Part shown: positions 22,695 through 46,889 of the stretch, piece after piece
Layout of the letters: each line of letters opens with the position of its first letter
How positions within the stretch are numbered: position 1 is the first letter of the stretch
Origin: Acholoe squamosa
Lineage: Eukaryota; Annelida; Polychaeta; Phyllodocida; Polynoidae
NCBI GenBank assembly: GCA_949317995.1
Contig: OX439048.1
Location: 25,983,495-26,047,494 of the forward strand
Length of the DNA stretch: 64,000 nt
Direction: 5' to 3'
Notes under the pieces: model-generated
The model's database searches: none
What the model saw: the letters and a program-made list of their open reading frames with translations, nothing else
Told to the model about the DNA's origin: nothing
Position numbers and translations under genes: made by a program

Positions 22695-22949
22695 CAGGGT
22701 TCCCACTATTTATGGATCATGGTTTTAACCGACATTTAACTGACCAAATAGTGGATGATTTACGACGCCCCCAAAAAATTTTTTTCCAGTCTTGCGCACA
22801 AGCATTTCAGAAATTGTGATTTCACATGGAATTTGACAATTAACCCCGTAAATTAAGACAAAATTTCATTTATAACTTTTTCCAAAAATAGTTTTAACTG
22901 ACCTTTTATAAAGAAAAATAGGCTGAACTGACCACCAGTGGGAACCCTT
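22695..22949. mobile_element. MITE with CAGGGTTCCCACT ends
   Basis: The left end is CAGGGTTCCCACT and the right end AGTGGGAACCCTT, an inverted repeat with one terminal mismatch. The interior has repeated AACTGACC blocks. It resembles hAT-type non-autonomous elements. I see no clear target duplication. Confidence 0.55.
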
Positions 22950-23186
22950 AAGGTTGATTTTCTTTCTAGTTCTTGATTTTTCAGTGTGGCCTTACCTTTG
23001 GCAAGAATTACAGTTCGCAAATACTGTGAATCTTAACTCCTCACACACCATTAAGTCCTGGTCATAAGCCAATTTTTGTTCTTGCTCAAAATCTGCTTTT
23101 AGCTTGTTGCTAAAGACTACCGTAACCTAAATCATGGTAGTGGATTCCAATACATAACAAGACTTGCAAATATTATAAATAAAGTG

Positions 23187-23192
23187 TTTATT
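23187..23192 (-). other. polyadenylation signal AATAAA
   Basis: AATAAA on the minus strand, 45 bases beyond the stop codon of the exon at 23237-23393. A short 3' untranslated region of this kind supports that exon as the true last exon. Confidence 0.55.
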
Positions 23193-23236
23193 GAAAATGT
23201 ACAATGGGTAAAATGCATTCTTTTTGGTTTCCGCTT

Positions 23237-23842
23237 TCATTCATCATTCATAAAATCCATGTATTCAATTCTCAAGACGTTCTCTGTAGATATGACTTCG
23301 TAGCTGTTCACGCGTCTCCTGCCACTGGTTGTCTGCCTGCGGACTATGGCCAGGGGACTGTGAGTTGGTTGACTGCCATCATCTCTGAAGATTCTGTGAA
23401 CAAAGAGAACATTGTTAATAATCTCTCAAGAATTTAACTATCAATACGTCGCAAAACGTCCCACTCGAATCTAATTTAGGGATGTGATTTCAAATTGAGT
23501 CATCTTTGGGTCTATAAGTGCAGGAATGCTGATGTAGCAGAATTAACATCCCTTAATTCCACCAGTGGAAACAAACTCTCTCCAGATATGGACTACAAGA
23601 ACACTACATTACTCACATCAAATATTTTACTACCAGTAGATTTGTTTTACACAATGTGTTTTTTATTTTTAAATTGTTATGACATTGGTTCGGGTCCTTT
23701 CTGTGGTGACACTGGTTGGGAGTTGGCTCCATCAAATCAGTATTTACCTCAGAGATGTAGCAGTGCCCACGTATGTCACACCATTTCGACACCAGACGGC
23801 AGCACCATCAGTCCACCATGCGGACCAGGCATCTAGCCAAAC
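23237..23842 (-). CDS. 3' end of an unrecognised gene (last two coding exons)
   Basis: Minus strand. The upstream exon (23748-23842) follows an excellent acceptor (TTTCCCTCCCAG), enters in phase 0 and ends in phase 2 at GTAAAT. The last exon (23237-23393) follows TTTGTTCACAG and completes the codon, so the phases agree. The first exon encodes a Trp-rich stretch, VWLDAWSAWWTDGAAVWCRN, then GVTYVGTATSL. The second is basic and polar, with IVRRQTTSGRRRVNSYEVIS, and ends EYMDFMNDE before TGA. An AATAAA signal follows. I do not recognise the family. A Trp-rich beta-like module with an arginine-rich tail is all that can be said. The 5' exons were not found and could lie anywhere between 23.85 kb and the hnRNP gene. 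Confidence 0.55.
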
Positions 23843-24650
23843 CTGGGAGGGAAACAGCAGAGCTACGTCACACCGTGCACAAACCGAGCCCAGCCCCACC
23901 TGGTCACCAGAAGCATGCTAGTTAACAGCTAATGTAGTATAATCAACCAGAACCTACACAAAGAGCAATATTCACCTAATATTACAACACGAAATGGAAA
24001 CTTTATACACACTCCTAGGAAGTAGTCAAACTGAGAATGTACACCAACAGGGGGGCCAACCCCAACATAAGGTTTAAGATAACTAGTACTTCGCAGGAAA
24101 ACTAAACCCACTTCTTAACTGTGTCAAAGTAAGTGCAAGACTGTAAAAGTATCTTGGGAGTCATGTGCAGAAGAATCGTCCCCAAAGCGTGAGTGATAAG
24201 CTTGTTAAAGCTGGGGTTATGTTGGTGATTTTTCATTCACACCTAAACCAAGGATACAACTGCCGCCCGTCGCTAATTCGGCTACACATAATTTGTAAAC
24301 TTGCCACCATTATCCCACAAAAACATAATCATGCCCCACTACGTTACAGCATACTATTTAAGAGGAAAAATGATAAAGGCATTTGGCAACGTTATGATTA
24401 TCTTGACTGCATGCATGTAGACTTCATTGACCAATATCTGAATACATTTTATCCTCCATCTAGCTCTAATATACGAAAGTAACCTGTATTTAAAAAAAAA
24501 CAAAAAAAAAAACTACTTGCACATATGCAGCAAGGCTAAAAGTATTAGCTTCAAACACATTAAGTATAAAAACTCATAAATTTTTGGGATACTGTCACAC
24601 GTTACCATTACGTAATTAGAGTAGCCTTTGTGAATTATTAACTACTAGAA

Positions 24651-24730
24651 ATGGCGGCGGACGGTACAAGCACATTGTCAATCAACACCGCCGCTTACCT
24701 GATGGGCCTGAACGCCCTAACGCTTACAGG
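24651..24730 (+). CDS. candidate first coding exon, product unknown
   Basis: An ATGGCGGCGGAC start opens 26 codons plus 2 bases, ending before GTAACA. The peptide starts MAADGTSTLSINTAAYLMGL. Met-Ala-Ala-Asp with a YY1-like ATGGCGGC is a common housekeeping start. The donor is weaker than consensus. The opposite strand carries a good donor (CAG then GTAAGC) ending at 24697, so this could instead be a minus-strand untranslated exon of the gene at 23.2-23.8 kb. Only one reading is likely to be right. Confidence 0.22.
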
Positions 24731-24739
24731 GTAACAACA

Positions 24740-27700
24740 CCAGCGAGAGGAAGCTTTTCATTGATTAAACATTAAACACTAAATCCTGTGGTTAATGATG
24801 AGACTAGACTAATAATGGTACACCACCAGGATGAGGAGGGAAGAAACATGGAACAGGAGTAATATTGTATGTAATGAGTGCTCATCCATTTAGCCAGCCA
24901 TACTAGGGCAATGGTATCTGTGTGTATACAAATAGTAAGGAGTTGGACCAGGTACTATGTATGATAGAGAACAGAAGTTTCTGAGGGCATGCACTGCTGA
25001 GGTTTATGTACACGGTAGGTTTGTGGTGAGCACACTTATGTTGTACGAAACAGAGGCGCCACACATACACAAATGGTGGGCGTGTGGCACTAGCGTCTAA
25101 AGTTGTAGAATAGATCATGGGGCACCTGGCTACCTGCACCAGCTTGCACTTCACCAGTCTTTGACAACATTCTACAATTATTTTTTTCTAAGATGTTGCA
25201 TCTAACCTGTGTTCCACGCCTGTAGATCTTTAAAGGTAGTTTTAAACTATAGAACCAATTTTCGTGGCGTGAAATAGTGTTGCTTAAATAAGTGAAATTT
25301 GAATATTAATTTTTGCTCTGGTGAAGTAGGTTGGCATAGGCTAAAACAGAGCTACTACAGACCATGATTAGGCTAAGGCTGAACCTCCCTACCTGCAACC
25401 ACATCAAGGGGGGTACAGTTCACTAGTATGTATCGACCAATACAAACACCACCCATATGGACTCAGAAACTTAAAATATAGGAATTTAGCAAGTTAGAGG
25501 TGACCATGCCTGCACAAATGCACTAGAGTATTAGAACAAAAGTATATTATGTAATATATATTGCTGTCTGTCTAGCTCACCTGTGTGTCTATTTCTGTGC
25601 TAAGAAGACCATCTGTACAAGTCGCTGGTGTCAGTTGGCAAGCGGGGCGCTAGTTCGCCACCGCTTCCCTCCTCCTATCGTTTACACTTACATGTTATAT
25701 CAGTAGTTTCACTCACTTGGGTACTCTACAAAAGCATACTAAGTTTTCTACAAGCAACTATTAGATTAGTAGTTTTGAAGGTTTTCATTTCTGAACTTAG
25801 GTTTCGTGTCTAAACAGTACAAAATGAAAACTGCCATACACTTGCTGCAGTATGCATACATAACAATAAATTAACCCTTTCTGACCACAGACATTCCCGT
25901 CAAAACATGACAAAATGAAACAGAGTGCCACCCAACCACATAACTTACACTAACCGGCTTCTCCACAACTTAGTATGCTACCTCAACACTATTAAATCAA
26001 GGCGAACAATTAACCAAAGGACGCTTTTTCATATTGATTTTGGTAAGACAGTCCAGGGCTTAACTACAACAGTCTATATACACAATGTATATCCTCTACG
26101 CGTCTTCTAAATTAATGTGGTTTGGTTAATTTTGAATATCTTATCAAAGTAGAAGACTTACCTGATGTATAAATTGCAAAGTAAAATCTATCTACTTTTA
26201 AATCATGTCTACGCTATTACTTTGTATCTGCTGAGACCTTAATTCAAAGAAAAATTCATCAAAGGCTGATTTGTGTCCTACCTGATATTTTATTTAGAGC
26301 CCTATAATCACGTACCATCAAAACAAAATTGAAAATAAATATTCTCCGACGATACTATGCCTTCCTTTTTTATTAAAACTCTTTCCTCTTCAACATCAGT
26401 ACTGGACATGACAATAAAATACACGACATATAGTAATGATAAAATCATAATTCATTTCCTCTATGCATGATGTTTGTAAACAAAGGTTCTTTTCCACTTG
26501 CCCGTAGAAGCTAAGGTTTGTCCATGGAATACACTTAGTGCACATTGTGATGCTTAAAGGGGCAATTCTAGCAAGTTTTAGATCAAAAGTTGGACATGTT
26601 TCCATAACAGTTCCAAAGAACGGTGGATACATTAAGAGTCACTGGCATCACGAGGCATACTTGCTGTATTAACAAAAGGGCGGACGGTGTGCTTTGTCCC
26701 ATGCACAACAGTGGGAAATAAGAAATGTATATATGCTGGCCTTTTAGGGCGGCTCTCCACGGAACCAAACTGTCTGAGCACAAAACTCTCAAGTCACAAA
26801 TCTCGCTAGGCCTCGACTTCTGCAGAACCAGAACCTGCTCTCTGGTGGATATGAGCTTTCTGTACATCCAGTGCTACCTTGGTAATTTCTCCGTTATCAT
26901 GTGATTTTGGTGGAGTGTCTCACTGTTGGAAAGGGCTAGATGGATGGCTGGCCAGGGCTAGGGGGATAAGGAGAAACCAAGCCTGGCAACAACCTGAGCC
27001 ACCAACAAACCCCACTCCCATTTTGGTAACTGTTCATCGCTGACTAGGTAAACCGACTTCCTGGCTGGTTTGTTTTCTGACGTCTTGTCAGTTGAGAACT
27101 GAACTGTCACTCATGGGTGCTGATCGTCTCCTGACTGGCTTCTTAGAAGTAAACCTGGTCTGCACTGCCTCTCATAGTAACCATACTGCGAGTTCTACTT
27201 TCTGGATCTGACTGCTTGCTGCCTTATTCACCTCTGACGCCACTAAATGCTCTCTATATATCATAATTGCCTGTTATAAAATGAAAACATTAACATGTAT
27301 TGCAGTAACCCACTGAAGAACAGTTAACTTACTAAGGTACTAATTTACATGGACAACTTCCACGTTGAAGCTTACTCTTTTGGATCTATTACTATTCGGC
27401 GTATCTGGTTAAGCTGAAGTGGTTTTCATTTTACTATGCTGACTTTTGATAATTTTCTCTTTTACATCTAGCAACTAATGGTCTACTCTCTAATGGCAGT
27501 TTATGGTTTTAGAGGTTTTATGTATATAAATCATACCAATAAATAAAAGTGTTGTAATGTCTCCCAAGCTTGGTACAGGAGCAGTCACGCTGGGTGGTAC
27601 AATACTTACCACCGTATACTTTGTTTTATCAGTGTGCTAATTGGTGTACTTTTTGCTGGCTAAACTGAGTCAAAGCCCTTTTCTAATTTGTGCTACCTTC

Positions 27701-27990
27701 TGATGCCTAAATAAAGGGTGTGTCTTGGTTCTAGTTTGGCCTAGTTCCATGGTAAAGACTATTGACTGTTGAAGATATCCCCTGCTACAGGAGGTTGGTA
27801 TTGGGTGGCTGTAGTATTTAGTGTTCCACATCTCTGGGCCTGGACCAAGCTGGGGCTATGTCATATGGGACCACTCCCTCCCACCCATTTCTATAGTTCA
27901 CTTTCGTTTTTTTTTGGCAAACACCCGCCTCACGTCGCGAAACAAAATGTTACTCACCCCGTGATGTCACGCTCGTTTTTCGCGACTGGA
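24740..27990. other. non-coding stretch, no gene accepted
   Basis: AT-rich sequence without recognisable coding exons. A 94-codon minus-strand frame at 26583-26867 lacks splice sites and similarity. AATAAATAAA near 27539 on the plus strand and TTTATT near 26290 could be transcript ends, the latter possibly of a long 3' untranslated region of the hnRNP gene. I cannot decide between these. Confidence 0.35.
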
Positions 27991-28001
27991 ATGCTTGCTG
28001 C

Positions 28002-40053
<12,052 letters not shown>

Positions 40054-40356
40054 GATGAACACTATGGTAGTGAAGAGGAAATGCGACGCCGGCCACGTGA
40101 CCTCCCTAATTAATTTTCGGCTCAGGATTTTACCAAATTAGACTTCAATATTATTTTGATATTATGCAATATTTTCATTTATTTATTAATTTGATCGTGA
40201 TATTCATCTATCAAATGTAAAAATAACTACCTTATTTAGAAATCAATACATTTTGGTCCCGAATCCTCCGAGAAAATATTCCCGCGGAAATTATACAGCA
40301 GGTACCCGTATGCAAAGCCGGTCCGGAAAGCCTAGCAACTTCAGCCGAATCTAAAG
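40054..40356. promoter_or_regulatory. putative bidirectional promoter of hnRNP A/B and HP1
   Basis: About 300 bases separate the hnRNP start codon from a likely plus-strand 5' untranslated exon end (AAAG then GTAAAATC at 40356/40357). The segment holds an E-box CACGTGAC (40094-40101) and a palindromic E2F-like TTCCCGCGGAA (40279-40289), with several CpG and no TATA box. In vertebrates the HNRNPA2B1/CBX3 pair is transcribed divergently from a shared CpG-island promoter. The same role here is inference from gene order and motifs. Confidence 0.55.
40290..40356 (+). other. possible 5' untranslated exon of the HP1 gene
   Basis: The HP1 start codon sits exactly at a splice acceptor (45385/45386), so at least one upstream non-coding exon must exist. 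The best candidate donor near the promoter is AAAG-GTAAAATC at 40356, giving a 5.0-kb first intron. A second candidate is AGAG-GTAAGATC near 40839. The 5' limit given is arbitrary. Confidence 0.35.
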
Positions 40357-41866
40357 GTAAAATCTGCTTGTTTGTACATCGTCATTAGCATATTCTTGTT
40401 TATCATTGAAATTATGGCCTTAAAAAGCCTGCCTGCCCAATACAGACAGAAGAAGGGAGGTTTTGAAGACTACAATCTGTTGTGTTATTGTCCAGAGATG
40501 TCCACAAACGCCAATCCACATTCAAAATGGCGGACTCACATGTGAGGCGTCACCGGCTTTTGTGTTCGCAAAACCACCCAAAAAAGTCCATTCTTTACTG
40601 TGTTATGTGCTTGAACGATATAGAATATGTTTCACTAGGCCTTATACGAAATCATACACATTAATAATCTAAATATATACAGATCTTCACGTATTATCCG
40701 TGATGAAACCACAGTGTATTCGAGTAAATGAATGATAAACAAGAGAAGCCACACTACCCAGGGCCCAGGTTCAGGCCTTTGACTGTTTTGATTGAAATTG
40801 GGCCCGGGGATCGGGATGACTTTTTAGTCAATTTAGAGGTAAGATCAGCCTCTGTAATACCATTAGCCATGCCTTAGTAAATATTTACCGAATTCATGTA
40901 GAAAGGCTATCAACACCATGCCCAAATAGGATGTGCTATGTCTATGAAATACACGATTCATGGCATCATGTGTTTGACCTAGAAATTAAAAAATTAGGAC
41001 AGGCTCCAGACAGGGCTCCAGCTTCCAGGACCAGGGCAGATGACCCAAAAGATTGATCGGGAAATATTACCTTGTAATTTGAACTACATGTTCTCTAGAC
41101 TAGAGCATAGTGGTAACCGTTAGGTGTTTCTTATATTTGGGAACATCAACAACATTTTCAAAATGAAAACAAAAAATTCTTTTAGTAACATTCAATTAAT
41201 GGTAGAGATAGGTGTCAGCTTTTGTGATGTGAGTGCACTGTGCAGTCAAGCAGTTACCACTCAGCCCACTGCCAGTGGCCACCTGTGTGGCTGCCAATAT
41301 TGTGTTGTTGTTTTTTTCAATTTGTAAGTGTCTGGGAAATGAGGTTCACAGGATCCATGCTTCGCAATCTTTAGATTTCTGAAATGGTTGAGATCTCAGG
41401 TTTTGAATGGTACAATTGGATAATTTCCTATCTATTCCGAGTGGGCTTAAATTACTCCTGAAAAATTGTAACATAGCAGCATTGCTCCCCAAAATTGTAT
41501 GAAACCTGACAGATTTTGTACCAGTTAAAAAAAGTGATAACCGGGAGGGGGGGGGGTTGTATTTGTCAACATGATAGCAAGGGCAGCATGAATCTGCCAT
41601 CCACCATGAACAAAAATATCCAGCATGCTACTGGACAGTGAATGAATGTGTTTTTAATTAAGGGGGCCCGATAGCACTTAGAACTATTGTAAAGTATTAA
41701 ATTATGGCAATCTGTGTACTAATGTAGAACTACAATGTACCCGGAATAAAACCTGTTCAGGGCTGGGCATATCTGAAAATCCAGGAGCAAATGCTAGAGT
41801 GGTTGTAGCCAAGGACTGGAGTGGATCCACAGTTTTTAGAAACGTGGACAAAGGGATATCCTGCAT

Positions 41867-42336
41867 CAGAGATGTAAGTTGTCAGGGATTTCCCTGAAAA
41901 TAGGGAATTCAAAAATGTTGAAATGTAGTCTGAATAGGGATATCCATGGTCTTCAGGGACAGAATTTATTCACAGCCTTCTTTCCCTAGTCATTTTCTTC
42001 ACACAGGCCCAGCCCTCAATTGTCTAATTCAACTAGGGACTTCACTAAGCCCCCGTGGTGTAAGCAGAGGGACTCACTGGTCCAGGGGAGACTCTGGGCA
42101 GGGAATCTCAGGGGCAGACCCTCCCAGGGAGAAATGAAGGGAATGCTGCTCTCTGATTGGTCTCAAATCATCAGTCAGCAACATGTTACAGTTGTTTAAC
42201 ACCAGGGGGTGCCATGATACTGTGCTGGTCAGAGTCTGCCCTGAACACTCTGCTTATACCAGGGGGCCTGTCAACTCTCCCAGTGTCACGATAACAGCTT
42301 TTCAGGGATTTTCCCAGTACCTGACTTACATCTCTG
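41867..42336. mobile_element. 470-bp hAT-like MITE with 6-bp target duplication
   Basis: It starts CAGAGATGTAAGTTGTCAGG and ends CCTGACTTACATCTCTG. CTGCAT stands immediately outside both ends (41861-41866 and 42337-42342). It belongs with the CAGGGATGTAAGTC elements at 22371 and 43921. No coding capacity. Confidence 0.8.
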
Positions 42337-42438
42337 CTGCATGTAGCTGTGGTTCAGCATGTAGCTGTAGTTTGGGGCTGAATGGACTGTGCATTACAAG
42401 TGCACTAAATTTGCAAGTGAAGCATGTGGCTGTAACAT

Positions 42439-42770
42439 CAGGGGTGTGAAATGAAAATTTAGTCTGAAGATGACACATGCTGGAATGAGAGTGCATACCA
42501 CCGGCATGCAAGTGCAAATATAGGGAGGTCTTGGGGCATGGCCCCCCAGAAAATTTTTACTTTGTAGAAGAGAAATAGTGCATTCTGGTGCATTTTAGCA
42601 TTCTATATATTGCTCTGTTAGGCATCCCCAGACACACCAATAAAGAAGCACCCCTCCCCTCCAAACTAAAATACTTTCTCAATAGATCTACAAATTTCAG
42701 GAAGTGTCCTGGTGAAGATGGAAGTCTGATTTCAGACTTTAGTCTGTTATTCTGAGATTTCATACCCCTG
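42439..42770. mobile_element. 332-bp hAT-like MITE with CAGGGGTGTGAAAT ends
   Basis: The left end CAGGGGTGTGAAAT is inverted at the right end as ATTTCATACCCCTG. It shares its ends with the element at 36468-37208. The target duplication is no longer clear, which suggests an older insertion. Confidence 0.65.
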
Positions 42771-42853
42771 GACATGCCCCTAGAAGGAATTTGAGAGAGA
42801 GCATTTGGTGCATTTCTCAGGCATGCGATTCTTCTTCAGGACATCCAAAATCT

Positions 42854-42856
<3 letters not shown>

Positions 42857-42914
<58 letters not shown>
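42857..42914. repeat. (AT)n microsatellite
   Basis: An uninterrupted AT dinucleotide run of 58 bases, likely length-polymorphic. Confidence 0.97.
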
Positions 42915-42917
<3 letters not shown>

Positions 42918-42954
42918 TGTGAAATTTATCATACTTATGATTTGCACACATCCA

Positions 42955-43034
42955 TTAAAGGCGCTCTGAATCGAGGAAGTACGTTGGCCGACTTTAGCAC
43001 TGTGGCGGACATAGCCGATTCAGAGCTCCTTTAA
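42955..43034. mobile_element. 80-bp TTAA-flanked miniature inverted repeat
   Basis: TTAAAGGCGCTCTGAATCG at the left is inverted as CGATTCAGAGCTCCTTTAA at the right, with one mismatch, around about 40 bases. TTAA at both ends fits the piggyBac target site, as in the elements at 51856 and 61649. Its tiny size makes it a relic or a very reduced MITE. Confidence 0.55.
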
Positions 43035-43920
43035 GTAATTCTTGAAATAAGTTGGGACAGGTGGCATCCCTGATGGTGGAATGGTGGAACTAGGAGGGTG
43101 AGGGCAGGGTGAGACTCAAGCAGGTAGCTGCTTGATGGAAATGTTAAAGCATGCATCCTGGTGACTTTTAGACATCACTTCATAACTTTGGTTCTATTGG
43201 GAATATTTTAATAATTCCTTCACTGTTGGAAAGCTCAGAATTTGGAGTTAACTGTTGCCAATTTCAGGGTCAGTGTCGCCACTTTTTGGCTACATGGCGA
43301 CAGTTGCCCGACCCTGCCTGTTGGGAATACGCAAAACTTGTAGGATTAGTGCCTTTTTTTTATTAGGACCTCTACAGTCTACACACAAAGAAATGGGCCG
43401 TATCGTGTAAGTCAAATGACTTGTCAAGACGCTTTTATTTTTGTCTCCTTTCACTGACACTTGCAACTTGTGCACATTCCTGTCCAAAAAGAGTTGTTGC
43501 ATTCCGGTGACCAGGTCAAAAAAGTTCACTGTATGAAATTTGTTCCTGAAACAGGAATTGGGTTCTTCTGGATATGTGGGGACTTTTGGGAATTTAAAAG
43601 GTAAAATTGTACCTTTGTGAGTTGTACAGATCCGGTTTGAAAGTATTTTACATCAGTAGGTTTGTTTTTTTTTTTTTGGGGGGGGGGGCGTTAACCTGGG
43701 CTTCCCTAGTCCACTTTAAAGGCTCTATATCTCCTATCCTCATTTCCTATCCTTTTGGATGTGTGTGGTGCACTTGTAAGGGCACCCAACATATTCCTTT
43801 GTGAGATTGTGTAATGTAGGTCACCATAAATATGACTGCAGCTGTCGAAATGACATTAAACATCTATTACTCACAACCACCACTGTTGTCTGCTGTTGTC
43901 GTGTATCCTTAATGTTACAT

Positions 43921-44095
43921 AAGGGATGTAAGTCTTCAGGATTTATCAGGATTTCCTGATTTCTGAAATTTTTGAATGACATTTATTTTCCTTACATGAG
44001 TGGTAAGGAGGGCTATTTGTGAAAAAATAGAGGGTTTTTATATCAAGTAAATGTAAGGCTTCCTGATTTTTGCCTATTCCTGACTTACATCCCTG
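43921..44095. mobile_element. 175-bp MITE of the CAGGGATGTAAGTC family
   Basis: The left end AAGGGATGTAAGTC and right end GACTTACATCCCTG form an inverted repeat with one terminal mismatch. The interior repeats TCAGGATTT and TTCCTGATTT in opposite senses. No clear target duplication remains. Confidence 0.6.
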
Positions 44096-45385
44096 CATAA
44101 TGTAGTCATTGTCTGCTTGCTTCTGAAATATAGGGGTTTCAGGGGGAGTCTGATAATCTTTGATCTGGTTTCGTCGAGTTAGAATTCCCTTTTCTACATA
44201 GGATTCCCTTCTATACAGGTCCTTACCAAACAAATTGTAGTTCCTATTTACTTTTGCACAGATACTAACACTTTCCTCTACTTGCATGCTTCCCTCCCCA
44301 GAATGGAGTGGCCACTGCACTCACACTATAGATACAGCACATATTCTCGCAGAAATGCCCCTTTTTTTTTTTTGCAGGAATTCTTCCTTATCACCAGAAA
44401 TTTCTGCACTGTGTTAATCTGAGACAAACGCTGGCCAAAACCATCTCTGGTTTTAGTCTGCCAAGGAGTGGCATCTCTGCTCTTGTTGATACCATACATT
44501 TGTTTGCTATTCAAATAGATTACAAAGACCTTCAATACATCATGGATACTTCAACGGAGAAGGTAGATAAACCATTCAGCAATTCACAATAACTTGCTTT
44601 GAAATCCCCATCGAAAGAGGAAAGGGTTAGATAATGGTTTGGCATTGAGTGTTAATTAAAAAATCTGACATTACCTAAGCTACCTGAGAATTCAGCCTCG
44701 TCCAAAAGTAGATAAAGAAAATATGCCATTTTATCTTTTAATAAACACTTTGATAACCGATTTGTGTAAGCCATTGGCTGTATACATGTAAGGGGATTCA
44801 AGACCAGACTTTGATTATAAGTTGGTTGAAAGTAAAGAATTGTGAGTTTCTGACTGTTATTGAAGAACATATTTACAATATGCCAAGAGGAATTTAAGAA
44901 AAAAAAAAGACAGATGTGTTCACATGCTTCAAATAGGTTCAGGGAAGAAAGCTTATGGGAGGATGTTTTCAGTCCTATTTTTTGTTGCATGGTGGTTATA
45001 GTTTACGGCTTTCCTTAACAATTTTGCTTCCTGAGCAGGAGCTGCAGTTGCGGAGACTTGAGATTTAAAAAAATACAAGTTCTTGAACATATGGGTAATA
45101 TGCCCAATATGTTTTAACCTTCAAATGGGGGGTCGGAGAACATGGACGAGTAAATTATGCCTAAAATTTTCTTACTGGAAAGACGCTGAGTCTCCTGTGG
45201 TATTAAGTTGTCTGATGGTGTTTCTGGAACCCGGGCTTTCAATTTCAGAAGTAACTGGCCATATTGGGAGCCACCATTTTATAATGGGGGTTTCTGAGGG
45301 GGAATAAGACTGAAATTCTGTTGGTTTGGTTCAAATTATGCCATTTAGATCAAACAAAAGAATTACATTCTTCCTTTACTTTCAG

Positions 45386-46684
<1,299 letters not shown>

Positions 46685-46872
46685 GCACATGTCATCACAC
46701 ATCTCATCCAATCATCACTTCATTTACTCATCCATTTACAGTGAACATACACCCTATGTAGCTAGGTGTGGCCAGGAGGGCTGAGTACTCGACATGCTAC
46801 AACAGAAACAATTTCACCCATGGTCGGTTTTACTTGCATGGCTTCGGGGTCACATGTACATCCATCCCCCAA

Positions 46873-46878
46873 AATAAA
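46873..46878 (+). other. candidate polyadenylation signal of the HP1 gene
   Basis: AATAAA, 189 bases beyond the stop codon, in the right orientation. Longer alternative 3' ends cannot be excluded. Confidence 0.4.
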
Positions 46879-46889
46879 CCGTTCGATAC

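Noticed and set aside
24165..24482. 105-codon plus-strand frame with MLVIFHSHLNQGYNCRPSL
   Set aside because: The composition is somewhat protein-like, but there are no splice signals, start context or known domain. It could be a transposon relic; not enough to annotate.
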